Part shown: in pieces, positions 56,825-64,000 of the stretch
How positions within the stretch are numbered: position 1 is the stretch's first letter
Layout: every line of letters begins with the position of its first letter
Assembly (NCBI RefSeq): GCF_000265405.1
Contig: NC_018010.1
Coordinates: 3,989,501-4,053,500 of the forward strand
Source: Belliella baltica DSM 15883
GTDB lineage: Bacteria; Bacteroidota; Bacteroidia; Cytophagales; Cyclobacteriaceae
Length of the DNA stretch: 64,000 bases
Direction: 5' to 3'
Position numbers and translations under genes: made by a program
The notes under the pieces: generated by a model
Database searches by the model: none
Told to the model about the DNA's origin: nothing
Seen by the model: the letters and a program-made list of their open reading frames with translations, nothing else

Positions 56825-57840
56825 AAATAAAGTTTGTATATACCCAATTGTTCTTGCTGGGCTGTCTTTTGATATCCCTGCAAGAGACTTTGGGACAAAC
56901 TTCTACAGCTGCTTTTAATTTTATTGACAATCCCTCACATGCGAAACTTGCTGCTCTCGGAGGCGTAAACCTTACCGCAGGAAATGATCCGCTAATGTTT
57001 TTGTCAAATCCAGCATTATTGGATAGCAGCAGAATCCAAACCCCAGCCTTTCATTATCTTAATTTCCCTGGAGGTATTAATGTTGCCACATTAGGCTACA
57101 ATTTCGAAGGAATTCGAAATGGAATCATTGGAATAGGACTTCAGTATTTCAATTATGGGGAATTTGAAGGCTATGATCAGATTGGAATGGCTACAGGAAG
57201 CTTCTCAGCTAATGAATTTGCATTAACTGTAGGGTATTCAAAAAGGCAAGGTGTTTTTCAATATGGTACAAATTTTAAAATTTTGGGATCAGTTTTGGAG
57301 GGATATCAGGCTTACGCTTTTGCATTTGACTTTGGAATCAATTATCACCATCCCGAAAAAGATTTGATCTTAGCCATCAATGCTAGAAATATCGGTTTCA
57401 ATCTGAGTAATTATATAGAAGGTCAAAACTTACAAATCCCGTCTGATATACGCATTGGAGCTAGTTACAAGCCGGAATTTGCTCCTTTTAGATTTCATAT
57501 TGCCCTTAGAAATCTTCAAGGAAAAGAACAAGATTTCTTTATATCTGATCCTTTCAGAAACAATGATGAAATAGGAGGAGTTGATAAGTTGTTTAGAAGA
57601 GCAGTGCTAGGTGTTGAGATTTTACCGTCTGAACAATTTCACCTTAGATTAGGCTACAACCATTTAATCCGAAAAGAATTTGAGACTACTAATGGCGCAG
57701 GAGCAGGAGGTTTTACAGGAGGCTTTGCTTTCAAAGTAAAGCAATTTGAATTGTCCTACGCAAGGATGTTTTATAATATTCCTGGAGGTTCTAACATATT
57801 TGGAATTTCTACAGCAATTAATAAAAAAAGAACGTTTTAA
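56821..57840 (+). CDS. porQ: Type IX secretion system protein PorQ
   Basis: The 339-residue protein has a signal peptide (cut near ETLGQ, residue 26). It then shows the PorQ pattern: NFIDNPSHAKLAALGGVNLT, DPLMFLSNPALLDS, a barrel of amphipathic strands and the closing GGFTGGFAFKVKQFELSYARM. PorQ is an outer-membrane barrel that tethers the PorU/PorV sortase complex. The start codon is TTG at 56821, overlapping the lon stop (TTGA), which makes lon-porQ a coupled pair. hslU follows after 11 bp. Confidence 0.9.
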   Translation: MKIKFVYTQLFLLGCLLISLQETLGQTSTAAFNFIDNPSHAKLAALGGVNLTAGNDPLMFLSNPALLDSSRIQTPAFHYLNFPGGINVATLGYNFEGIRNGIIGIGLQYFNYGEFEGYDQIGMATGSFSANEFALTVGYSKRQGVFQYGTNFKILGSVLEGYQAYAFAFDFGINYHHPEKDLILAINARNIGFNLSNYIEGQNLQIPSDIRIGASYKPEFAPFRFHIALRNLQGKEQDFFISDPFRNNDEIGGVDKLFRRAVLGVEILPSEQFHLRLGYNHLIRKEFETTNGAGAGGFTGGFAFKVKQFELSYARMFYNIPGGSNIFGISTAINKKRTF

Positions 57841-57851
57841 CGTCAGAAAAT

Positions 57852-59255
57852 ATGAGAAGTGATTTTAAAGATTTAACACCAAGACAGATCGTAGCTGAAT
57901 TGGATAAATACATTATTGGTCAGCATGATGCTAAGAGAAATGTAGCCATTGCACTCCGAAATAGAATTAGGAGATTGATGGTAAAAAGTGAAATTCAAAA
58001 AGACATTGTTCCAAACAATATTTTGATGATTGGTTCTACGGGTGTAGGTAAAACTGAAATAGCTAGAAGGCTAGCTAAGATTGCCAATGCGCCTTTTACA
58101 AAAGTTGAAGCTTCGAAGTTTACAGAAGTAGGCTACGTAGGTCGTGATGTCGAAAGTATGGTTAGGGATTTGGTAGAACAATCTGTTCACCTTGTTCAAG
58201 CACAAAAAAACGAAGAGGTTAAAGAAAAAGCTGCAGCTGCGGTAGAGGAAATTATTTTGGATATTCTTATCCCTCCAGTGAAATCTGCAGGATTTACTAG
58301 GAATATTGGTGTTAGCAACACAGATTTTAATCCAGAAAGTTCTTCAGATGAAGAACTCAATGAAAGAACTAGAGATAGATTCAGAGACAAGCTCAGAAAT
58401 GGAGAACTTGAAGACAGGAAAATTGAAATCAATGTCAAGCAAAGTCCTCCAGTAGGCATTGGTATGATTGGCAATGGAATGATGGACGATGCCAGTATGG
58501 CTGGAATTCAAGACATGCTGAGTGGAATGATGCCGAAAAAAACCAAAAAAAGGAAATTGACAATCGGTGAAGCAAGAAAAGTGCTTTTGGAAGAAGAAGC
58601 GAGTAAATTAATTGACTTCGATGATGTAAAAGAAGAAGCGATAAAACTTGCTGAGAACAATGGAATTATCTTTATAGATGAAATCGATAAAATTGCTTCA
58701 AAAAGTGGTAAAGGAGGAAGTGGTCCCGATGTGTCGAGAGAAGGAGTTCAGCGGGATCTATTACCAATCGTAGAAGGCTCCGCAGTAAACACTAAATATG
58801 GCATCATTAACACAGACCATGTTTTATTTATTGCTGCGGGAGCATTTCATGTGGCCAAGCCATCCGATTTGATTCCTGAACTTCAGGGTAGATTCCCAAT
58901 TAGAGTAGAATTGAGCAGTCTTACCGAAGATGATTTCTACAGAATCTTGAAGGATCCTAAAAATGCATTGACAAAACAATATCAAGCCTTATTTGAAGCA
59001 GAGGAAGTTTATTTGGACTTCAATGACGATGCAATTAAGGAAATTGCAAAGTTGGCTTTTCAAATTAATGAAGAAGTTGAAAATATAGGGGCTAGAAGAT
59101 TACATACTGTAATGAGTCACTTATTAAATGACTTCTTGTTTGATGTTCCTGATACCATAGAGGTGAACTCGAAAATCATGATTACGCAAGAAATGGTCAG
59201 CGAAAGATTAAGTGGGTTGATCAAAAATCGAGATTTATCTCAGTACATATTATAA
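57852..59255 (+). CDS. hslU: ATP-dependent protease ATPase subunit HslU
   Basis: The 467-residue AAA+ protein has TPRQIVAELDKYIIGQHDAKRNVAIALRNR, Walker A GSTGVGKTEIARRLA, VGRDVESMVRDLVE, Walker B IIFIDEIDKIA and the C-terminal DLSQYIL tail that docks to HslV. It unfolds substrates for the HslV peptidase. hslV is not beside it in this window, which is unlike the usual hslVU order. It ends lon-porQ-hslU and is followed by a strong terminator. Confidence 0.96.
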   Translation: MRSDFKDLTPRQIVAELDKYIIGQHDAKRNVAIALRNRIRRLMVKSEIQKDIVPNNILMIGSTGVGKTEIARRLAKIANAPFTKVEASKFTEVGYVGRDVESMVRDLVEQSVHLVQAQKNEEVKEKAAAAVEEIILDILIPPVKSAGFTRNIGVSNTDFNPESSSDEELNERTRDRFRDKLRNGELEDRKIEINVKQSPPVGIGMIGNGMMDDASMAGIQDMLSGMMPKKTKKRKLTIGEARKVLLEEEASKLIDFDDVKEEAIKLAENNGIIFIDEIDKIASKSGKGGSGPDVSREGVQRDLLPIVEGSAVNTKYGIINTDHVLFIAAGAFHVAKPSDLIPELQGRFPIRVELSSLTEDDFYRILKDPKNALTKQYQALFEAEEVYLDFNDDAIKEIAKLAFQINEEVENIGARRLHTVMSHLLNDFLFDVPDTIEVNSKIMITQEMVSERLSGLIKNRDLSQYIL

Positions 59256-59260
59256 TACCA

Positions 59261-59292
59261 AAGGCTGTCAGAAATTCTGATAGCCTTTTTTT
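59261..59292 (+). terminator. Terminator after hslU
   Basis: The stem GGCTGTCAGAA pairs with TTCTGATAGCC (one G-T pair) and is followed by seven T. Confidence 0.8.
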
Positions 59293-59308
59293 ACATTAAA
59301 ACAGAAAA

Positions 59309-60046
59309 ATGATAATGAAATCACTTTTTATAATCACTGGAGCAAGCAAGGGAATTGGCAGAGCATTAGTAGATCAACTTAGCGAAAATACAGAGCATCA
59401 AATCATCGGTATTTCTAGGTCATCGATTTATGAAGAAAAATCAAATATTCAACATCTTTCTCTTGATCTTGGGGATTTTGATGCTATAATCAACAGCCTT
59501 TCACAAATCTTCCCTGAAGGTAATTTTGAGCGAATAGTTTTGATCAATAATGCAGGGTGGATAGGTCAAATCGATTATTTCGGGAAAATAGATGCCAAGA
59601 GCATTCAAAAGATTCACAATATCAACACTATTGCACCAGCACTTTTGATGAATGGATTTGTCCGTAAATACCGTGATACTAAAAACTCTGAACGCACGGT
59701 AATCAATATCAGTTCAGGGGCAGCCAAAAAAGGAATAGATGGATGGTCAGGATATTCTTCTTCAAAAGCAGCTCTCAACATGATGACCGAGGCCGCGCAA
59801 GAGGAGGCTAACAAATCAAATTCCAAAATCAAGTTTTTTGCTTTATCACCGGGAGTAGTTGACACAAAAATGCAGGAAGATATTCGCTCTGCACCAGAAG
59901 ATGGATTTTCCTTATTGGGAAAATTTAAAGGGCTCAAAGCTGACAATGCATTAAGCAGTCCTGAAGAAGCTGCGGAAAAAATTATTTTCTTGATTGAAAA
60001 TAGAGATCAGTTTGAGGGAGTTTTACAGGATGTGCGAGAATTTTAA
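59309..60046 (+). CDS. Short-chain dehydrogenase/reductase
   Basis: The 245-residue SDR has the cofactor motif GASKGIGRA, the structural NNAG in LINNAGW, and the catalytic Ser-Tyr-Lys set in INISSGAAKKGIDGWSGYSSSKAALN. The C-terminal SPGVVDTKMQEDIR block resembles sepiapterin-reductase or benzil-reductase-like SDRs. The substrate is unknown. Start at 59309 (MIMKSLFII); the second ATG at 59315 is equally good. It converges on the phosphatase gene with a 4-bp overlap. Confidence 0.88.
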   Translation: MIMKSLFIITGASKGIGRALVDQLSENTEHQIIGISRSSIYEEKSNIQHLSLDLGDFDAIINSLSQIFPEGNFERIVLINNAGWIGQIDYFGKIDAKSIQKIHNINTIAPALLMNGFVRKYRDTKNSERTVINISSGAAKKGIDGWSGYSSSKAALNMMTEAAQEEANKSNSKIKFFALSPGVVDTKMQEDIRSAPEDGFSLLGKFKGLKADNALSSPEEAAEKIIFLIENRDQFEGVLQDVREF

Positions 60047-60534
60047 TTTTCCTTTTTAGGATAGTCGAGAAACCATGTTATTGCATTTTTCTTGCTTATT
60101 TGACTCCAAGAATCGGTATCAAAAGTAAAAGCATATTGACCACAGGTTGGTAAATTATCGATTTTTCCACCAAGTAAATTGATCAAATCATTGAATCCTG
60201 GAATGTGACCGAAGATGAAAAGTGCATCGATATCATCTCCTGTTTTTTTGATCAAATCTAATATTAAATAAGCTGAAGTATGATATAATTTTCTTGTGAA
60301 TTCAATATTTTCTTTAGGGAAATGAAGCTGTTCTGCAATTATCAAAGCAGTTGCTTTCGCTCGGGCTGCATCTGAAGAAATCATCTTGTCAGGGACGATA
60401 TTTCTTCTTTTTAGCCTTTGTCCCATTCTTGGAGAATCTCTCAAACCCCTTTGAGCTAATGGTCTTTGGTGATCTTCTAAATAAGGATCGTCCCATGAAG
60501 ATTTTGCATGCCTAATGATGATTAACTTTTTCAT
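60043..60534 (-). CDS. sixA: SixA-like phosphohistidine phosphatase
   Basis: The 163-residue histidine phosphatase has the RHG-type motif RHAKSSWDD near the N terminus with the phospho-accepting His8. It also has RGLRDSPRMGQRL, SSDAARAKATALII and the second catalytic His in FGHIPGFNDLI. SixA dephosphorylates His-phosphotransfer proteins, although the Bacteroidota members have not all been tested. Length is normal. It is divergent from the cold-shock gene. Confidence 0.88.
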   Translation of the reverse strand: MKKLIIIRHAKSSWDDPYLEDHQRPLAQRGLRDSPRMGQRLKRRNIVPDKMISSDAARAKATALIIAEQLHFPKENIEFTRKLYHTSAYLILDLIKKTGDDIDALFIFGHIPGFNDLINLLGGKIDNLPTCGQYAFTFDTDSWSQISKKNAITWFLDYPKKEN

Positions 60535-60623
60535 AATACCAATTTAACGAAATATATTTTTGTTTTTTTTATTCATTTATTTACATTTATTGAACATTTA
60601 ACCACATAATTTGATAATTTATT

Positions 60624-60815
60624 ATGCTTACCGGAACAGTAAAATTCTACAATGACGCGAAGGGATTTGGATTTATCGTTGATGACGAATCTCAAAATGA
60701 TGTATTTGTCCATGCCACAGGGCTAGTTGACAAAGTTGCACAAGATGACAAAGTAACCTTTGAGGTAAAAGAAGGCAAACAAGGCCTGAATGCTATAAAT
60801 GTAAAAAAAGCATAA
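60624..60815 (+). CDS. cspA: Cold-shock protein
   Basis: The 63-residue OB-fold protein carries RNP1 DAKGFGFIVDD and RNP2 DVFVHATGL. It binds single-stranded RNA or DNA and acts as an RNA chaperone. It stands alone with an AT-rich leader (60535-60623). The hairpin at 60836-60876 terminates it. Confidence 0.95.
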   Translation: MLTGTVKFYNDAKGFGFIVDDESQNDVFVHATGLVDKVAQDDKVTFEVKEGKQGLNAINVKKA

Positions 60816-60835
60816 AAAATCCAGCACTAGGTGAA

Positions 60836-60876
60836 GAAAAAAAAATAGCGATGAATAATCATTGCTATTTTTTTTA
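60836..60876 (+). terminator. Terminator after cold-shock gene
   Basis: The arm AAAAAATAGC pairs with GCTATTTTTT (60864-60873) around a 15-nt region that itself contains ATG/CAT pairing. A long T-run follows. Confidence 0.7.
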
Positions 60877-60892
60877 CCCACTAAGCTTCCTC

Positions 60893-62269
60893 TTACTTCC
60901 TAAGGTTTTTTATTTCAAGTCTTTCCAATTCAGCTTCTAATTTATTTTTTTGAATCCATTCACCTCTTAACATGATCGATTGAATTTTTTTCAAGGCATC
61001 TAAATTCTCAAGTGGATTTCCATCTAACATTACAAAATCAGCCGAAGCACCAGGAATAATTTGACCAAATTCACCTTCCATTTCAAAGTACTTAGCCACG
61101 TTTACCGAACCTGATTTCAATATTTCATAATTACTCATCCCCGCGTCAGATAGTGCCGCTATTTCATGATGAATAGAAAAACCAGGCACGTTGAATACCT
61201 GTGGAGAATCCGAACTCATGATGATAGGCACTCCATTTTCATGCAATGCCATCAAGAGCTTTTTCCGAAACTCGAGGTATGGTTTCACATTTTCTTCTTT
61301 TAAAAGTCCTTGTCCTTCAAGCATCTTTTTTTGGTTTACCCACTGCTGCACTTGAAGTCCAGGCATATATTTCATTTCTGATGCTAATCTGAACTCATCA
61401 GCTGGAATATATCCAAAAAATCTTTCAAATAAAGTAAGTGTTGGAGCTATCCATGCTCCCTGAGCCAAGGTCAACTCAATAATTTTTGGTAGCCTTTCCA
61501 TATTTGCTTCTTTGGCGAGCAACATACTGAAAGGCCCTGCTATCTGAGGATCCAACTTGCTTTTGTCATCAATCAAATATTCGATATAGCCATCCATGTG
61601 CTCAATAGATCGGTAACCATTCAATATAGAATTTTCCAAACCCACATCTAAAGAAACGTGTCCACCAAACTTAATCCCCTTCGCTTTGGCAGTAGTAGAA
61701 ATCGCCATAAACTTTGGCATATCCAATCCAGGATGGAGTTTCAGGTGATCGTAGCCTGCTTCTGCTTGTTCTCGCACCATTCTATTTCCAGCCTCAGCAT
61801 CCTCCACAGAATCTCCGTTCAAAGAAGGCCCTGCTGCAAAAATCCGAGGGCCAGTAATCTCCCCATTTTTGATTTTATCCTTGAGAACCAAATGAGAGGA
61901 ATGACCGATCATTCCTCGAACGTTCAAAACTCCATTGGCCAGATAAAGCCACATGACATCTTGGAGGTAAGAAAAATCGTCTGAATTTGTGACAGGGATA
62001 TGGGAATGCATTTCAGCTAAACCTGGAAAAACAAAAGCACCATCTCCATCAATTACAATTACATCTTTGTCAGTTGGCAAACCATTAATTTCCGGATTTA
62101 TGGCATGAATTTTTCCAGACTTGACATGTATATAATGATTTTTCAAAATTTGCTCACTTGCCATATCTATAATATTCACTGACGTGAAAACATAATCTTG
62201 AGCAAAACTTTGCACAGTGAAACTAAAAACAATAGCGATTAAGATAAATTTGATTTTGAATGATTGCAT
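60893..62269 (-). CDS. Secreted amidohydrolase family protein
   Basis: The 458-residue protein starts with a signal peptide (hydrophobic residues 4-20, cut near SFAQ). A metal-dependent amidohydrolase of the imidazolonepropionase/prolidase type follows: the HSH metal ligands in EMHSHIP, Lys region HLKLHPG, His in FGGHVSLD, Asp in MSSDSPQV, then PGASADFVMLDGNPLENL. I chose ATG 62269 (MQSFKIKFILI), which begins the signal peptide; the frame also opens at 62332. Substrate unknown. Divergent from the DUF294 gene with a 122-bp gap. Confidence 0.85.
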   Translation of the reverse strand: MQSFKIKFILIAIVFSFTVQSFAQDYVFTSVNIIDMASEQILKNHYIHVKSGKIHAINPEINGLPTDKDVIVIDGDGAFVFPGLAEMHSHIPVTNSDDFSYLQDVMWLYLANGVLNVRGMIGHSSHLVLKDKIKNGEITGPRIFAAGPSLNGDSVEDAEAGNRMVREQAEAGYDHLKLHPGLDMPKFMAISTTAKAKGIKFGGHVSLDVGLENSILNGYRSIEHMDGYIEYLIDDKSKLDPQIAGPFSMLLAKEANMERLPKIIELTLAQGAWIAPTLTLFERFFGYIPADEFRLASEMKYMPGLQVQQWVNQKKMLEGQGLLKEENVKPYLEFRKKLLMALHENGVPIIMSSDSPQVFNVPGFSIHHEIAALSDAGMSNYEILKSGSVNVAKYFEMEGEFGQIIPGASADFVMLDGNPLENLDALKKIQSIMLRGEWIQKNKLEAELERLEIKNLRK

Positions 62270-62391
62270 GGGTTGAAATTTTGTGATTACTATTAAAGAA
62301 ATGCCATTTGTTAAGAAATTGTATCTAACCAAATCTACAATAGTCTAAGTTAATAATTTTAATTATTTTCACCATTGAGAATCCCTGCGAC

Positions 62392-63849
62392 ATGATACAA
62401 TCCACAGAAATCAATACTGACAAGTTCTATTCTAAGAAAGTTGGCGATCTTCATCACCGAAATCTTAGAATTTGTGAAGTTAGCAAGCCTATTTTTGAAG
62501 CAGCACAAATCATGGCAAAAGAGAAAATTTCTTGCCTTTTTATTGGAGATTCTAATCAAAACATTCTTGGCTTTGTCACTGACATCACTCTTCGGGACAA
62601 AGTGATTGCTAAACAGATGGACACTTCGGCTCCTATAAGCTCTATCATGGACAGGGGCATTGTGGCCATTTCTAACAATGCCTTTCTTTATGAAGCCTTA
62701 CTTTTAATGTTTCAGACCAAAACGAGGTATCTTCTGGTAAAATATAAGGATACTTATATAGGATGGATCAGTAGAACTAAAATCCTAACTGAACAATCAC
62801 AAGGACCATTTATTTTTATTCAATCTGTAAAACAAGCTTTGGATGTAGATGAACTCAAGGCTAAGTGGCAGCAAGTCCCGAAAATCATCCATCAGCTAAT
62901 TGAAAATGGTCTGAAATCTGAAATTATCAATCAGATCGTCACCACTGTCTCAGATACGATTGCCCTGCGTGTAATAGAAAATGTCATTTCTGATCTTGGT
63001 ACACCTCCGGCGAAGTTTGTGTTTTTCGTCATGGGAAGTGAAGGTCGCGGAGAGCAAACGCTCAAAACAGATCAAGATAATGCTATCATTTATGAAGATA
63101 AAGCCAATGAACAAAGGGAATTGGTCAGAGACTATTTTTTAGATTTTTCCAATCGCGTTTCCACAGATTTGGATCATATTGGTTTTAGTTTCTGTCTTGG
63201 AGGCTTTATGGCTAAAAACCCCAAATGGACACATTCTCTATCACATTGGAAACGAAATTATGAAAGCTGGATTCAGGAATCTACACAAGAAACTGTGATG
63301 AAATATTCAACTTTCTTTGACTGTCGAGCGATTTATGGAGATTTTGGAATTTTAGAAGAGTTGAAGGACTTTATGGATCAGCAACTTCAAAACCCAACAG
63401 AAAGATTTTTCTTAAATATGGGTAACAATGCGCTGCAATATGAACCACCACTGACATTTCTGAAAAATATAAGAACCTTCAAAATTGAGGGAGAAAAGTT
63501 TTTTGATATCAAAAAAACCATGACTCCGATTGTAGATTTGGTAAGGATTTTTGCATTAAAAAATCGTGTTTTTGAGACAAATACAGGTAAAAGAATTCTC
63601 GCACTTCAGCAAAAAGGCATTTTTACTGAAAAAGAAGCCCAAGAGCTTCAGCATGCATATTATTACCTGATGGCTTTGCGACTAGAAAAACAAGCTCTGA
63701 TGATCATAGAAGAAAATAAAACTCCAGAGAATTTTGTCAGTATCAAGGAACTTACGAAAGTTCAAATGGTCACTTTGGTAGAGATTTTCAAAGTCATCAA
63801 GGAGTTTCAACTCAAGATTAAAATCGAGTTTACTAAGAATTTGTTTTGA
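62392..63849 (+). CDS. CBS-domain/DUF294 putative nucleotidyltransferase
   Basis: The 485-residue protein starts with two CBS domains (about 15-135, DITLRDKVIAKQ and YIGWISRTKIL). A GlnD-like nucleotidyltransferase domain follows (FVFFVMGSEGRGEQTLKTDQDNAIIYED, with the GSEGRGE and DQDN acidic set) and the DUF294 C-terminal helical region. Usual homologues of about 630 residues carry an N-terminal cyclic-nucleotide domain that is missing here. The frame is closed by a stop at 62341. Function may be nucleotide-sensing transfer of a nucleotidyl group; the target is unknown. Confidence 0.85.
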   Translation: MIQSTEINTDKFYSKKVGDLHHRNLRICEVSKPIFEAAQIMAKEKISCLFIGDSNQNILGFVTDITLRDKVIAKQMDTSAPISSIMDRGIVAISNNAFLYEALLLMFQTKTRYLLVKYKDTYIGWISRTKILTEQSQGPFIFIQSVKQALDVDELKAKWQQVPKIIHQLIENGLKSEIINQIVTTVSDTIALRVIENVISDLGTPPAKFVFFVMGSEGRGEQTLKTDQDNAIIYEDKANEQRELVRDYFLDFSNRVSTDLDHIGFSFCLGGFMAKNPKWTHSLSHWKRNYESWIQESTQETVMKYSTFFDCRAIYGDFGILEELKDFMDQQLQNPTERFFLNMGNNALQYEPPLTFLKNIRTFKIEGEKFFDIKKTMTPIVDLVRIFALKNRVFETNTGKRILALQQKGIFTEKEAQELQHAYYYLMALRLEKQALMIIEENKTPENFVSIKELTKVQMVTLVEIFKVIKEFQLKIKIEFTKNLF

Positions 63850-64000
63850 TTTGTTTTTGGATATACATCTATAAACCTGAAAACTATTTTCACAATCATT
63901 AAAAACAACTAGGATAGAAAGCAATCGAAAAATACTTTTTCATTTTATGATTTTTATCAGATTTCACTCAAACTTTAGTCACTTAAAATAGCAATTAATT

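Noticed and set aside
1..64000. CRISPR arrays, rRNA genes or known anti-phage operons
   Set aside because: No regularly spaced repeats, no rRNA-like sequence and no cas, restriction or retron genes were found.

Overview
The window reads as about 64 kb of chromosome from an AT-rich Bacteroidota, most likely Cytophagales and probably Cyclobacteriaceae (Algoriphagus/Belliella-like). The placement is inferred, not searched. It rests on type IX secretion genes (porX, porQ), an lpxC-fabZ fusion, a 7TMR-DISM sensor kinase, DUF4924 and DUF4296 proteins, and promoters and start sites without strong Shine-Dalgarno sequences.

Layout. 1-3.1 kb: end of a large glycosidase gene overlapping rnhB, then a secreted DsrE protein. 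3.1-4.4 kb: AT-rich stretch with an XRE regulator and tRNA-Leu(GAG). 4.4-12.1 kb: folD, lepA, DUF4924, an SF1 helicase, an ACP phosphodiesterase, a truncated porin and ppa. 12.2-17.9 kb: a tightly overlapping four-gene cassette (ThiF/E1-like enzyme, GNAT-like acyltransferase, 7TMR-DISM kinase, response regulator-kinase) with a related response regulator divergent from it. 17.9-26.9 kb: porX-tsaE-ald on the minus strand, divergent from HD hydrolase-lpxD-lpxC/fabZ-lpxA-ABC ATPase. 26.9-34.8 kb: mutS2, a DUF4296 lipoprotein, a partial Bat/DUF58 cluster and a cystathionine beta-synthase-like gene.

34.9-46.5 kb is the plastic part of the window. It holds a decapitated beta-propeller gene, a truncated redox lipoprotein, VapBC, and a decayed double-glycine bacteriocin-like locus. 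That locus has a membrane protein, a thioredoxin-like protein, a C39 peptidase/ABC exporter with a large internal deletion plus a frameshift, an HTH protein, two small Cys-containing leader peptides and a family of duplicated one- or two-helix membrane proteins. After it come a PIN toxin remnant, an ABC exporter pair, and an IS66-family element (44682-46263) with 14-bp ends and an exact 8-bp target duplication, which splits an outer-membrane protein gene.

46.5-64 kb returns to core genes: an LVIVD lipoprotein, an orphan HEPN-like protein, an HtrA protease, dxr-rseP, lon-porQ-hslU, an SDR, a SixA-like phosphatase, a cold-shock gene, a secreted amidohydrolase and a CBS/DUF294 nucleotidyltransferase.

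The most interesting candidates are the bacteriocin-like peptide pair with its immunity-like gene array, and the ThiF-acyltransferase-two-kinase cassette.
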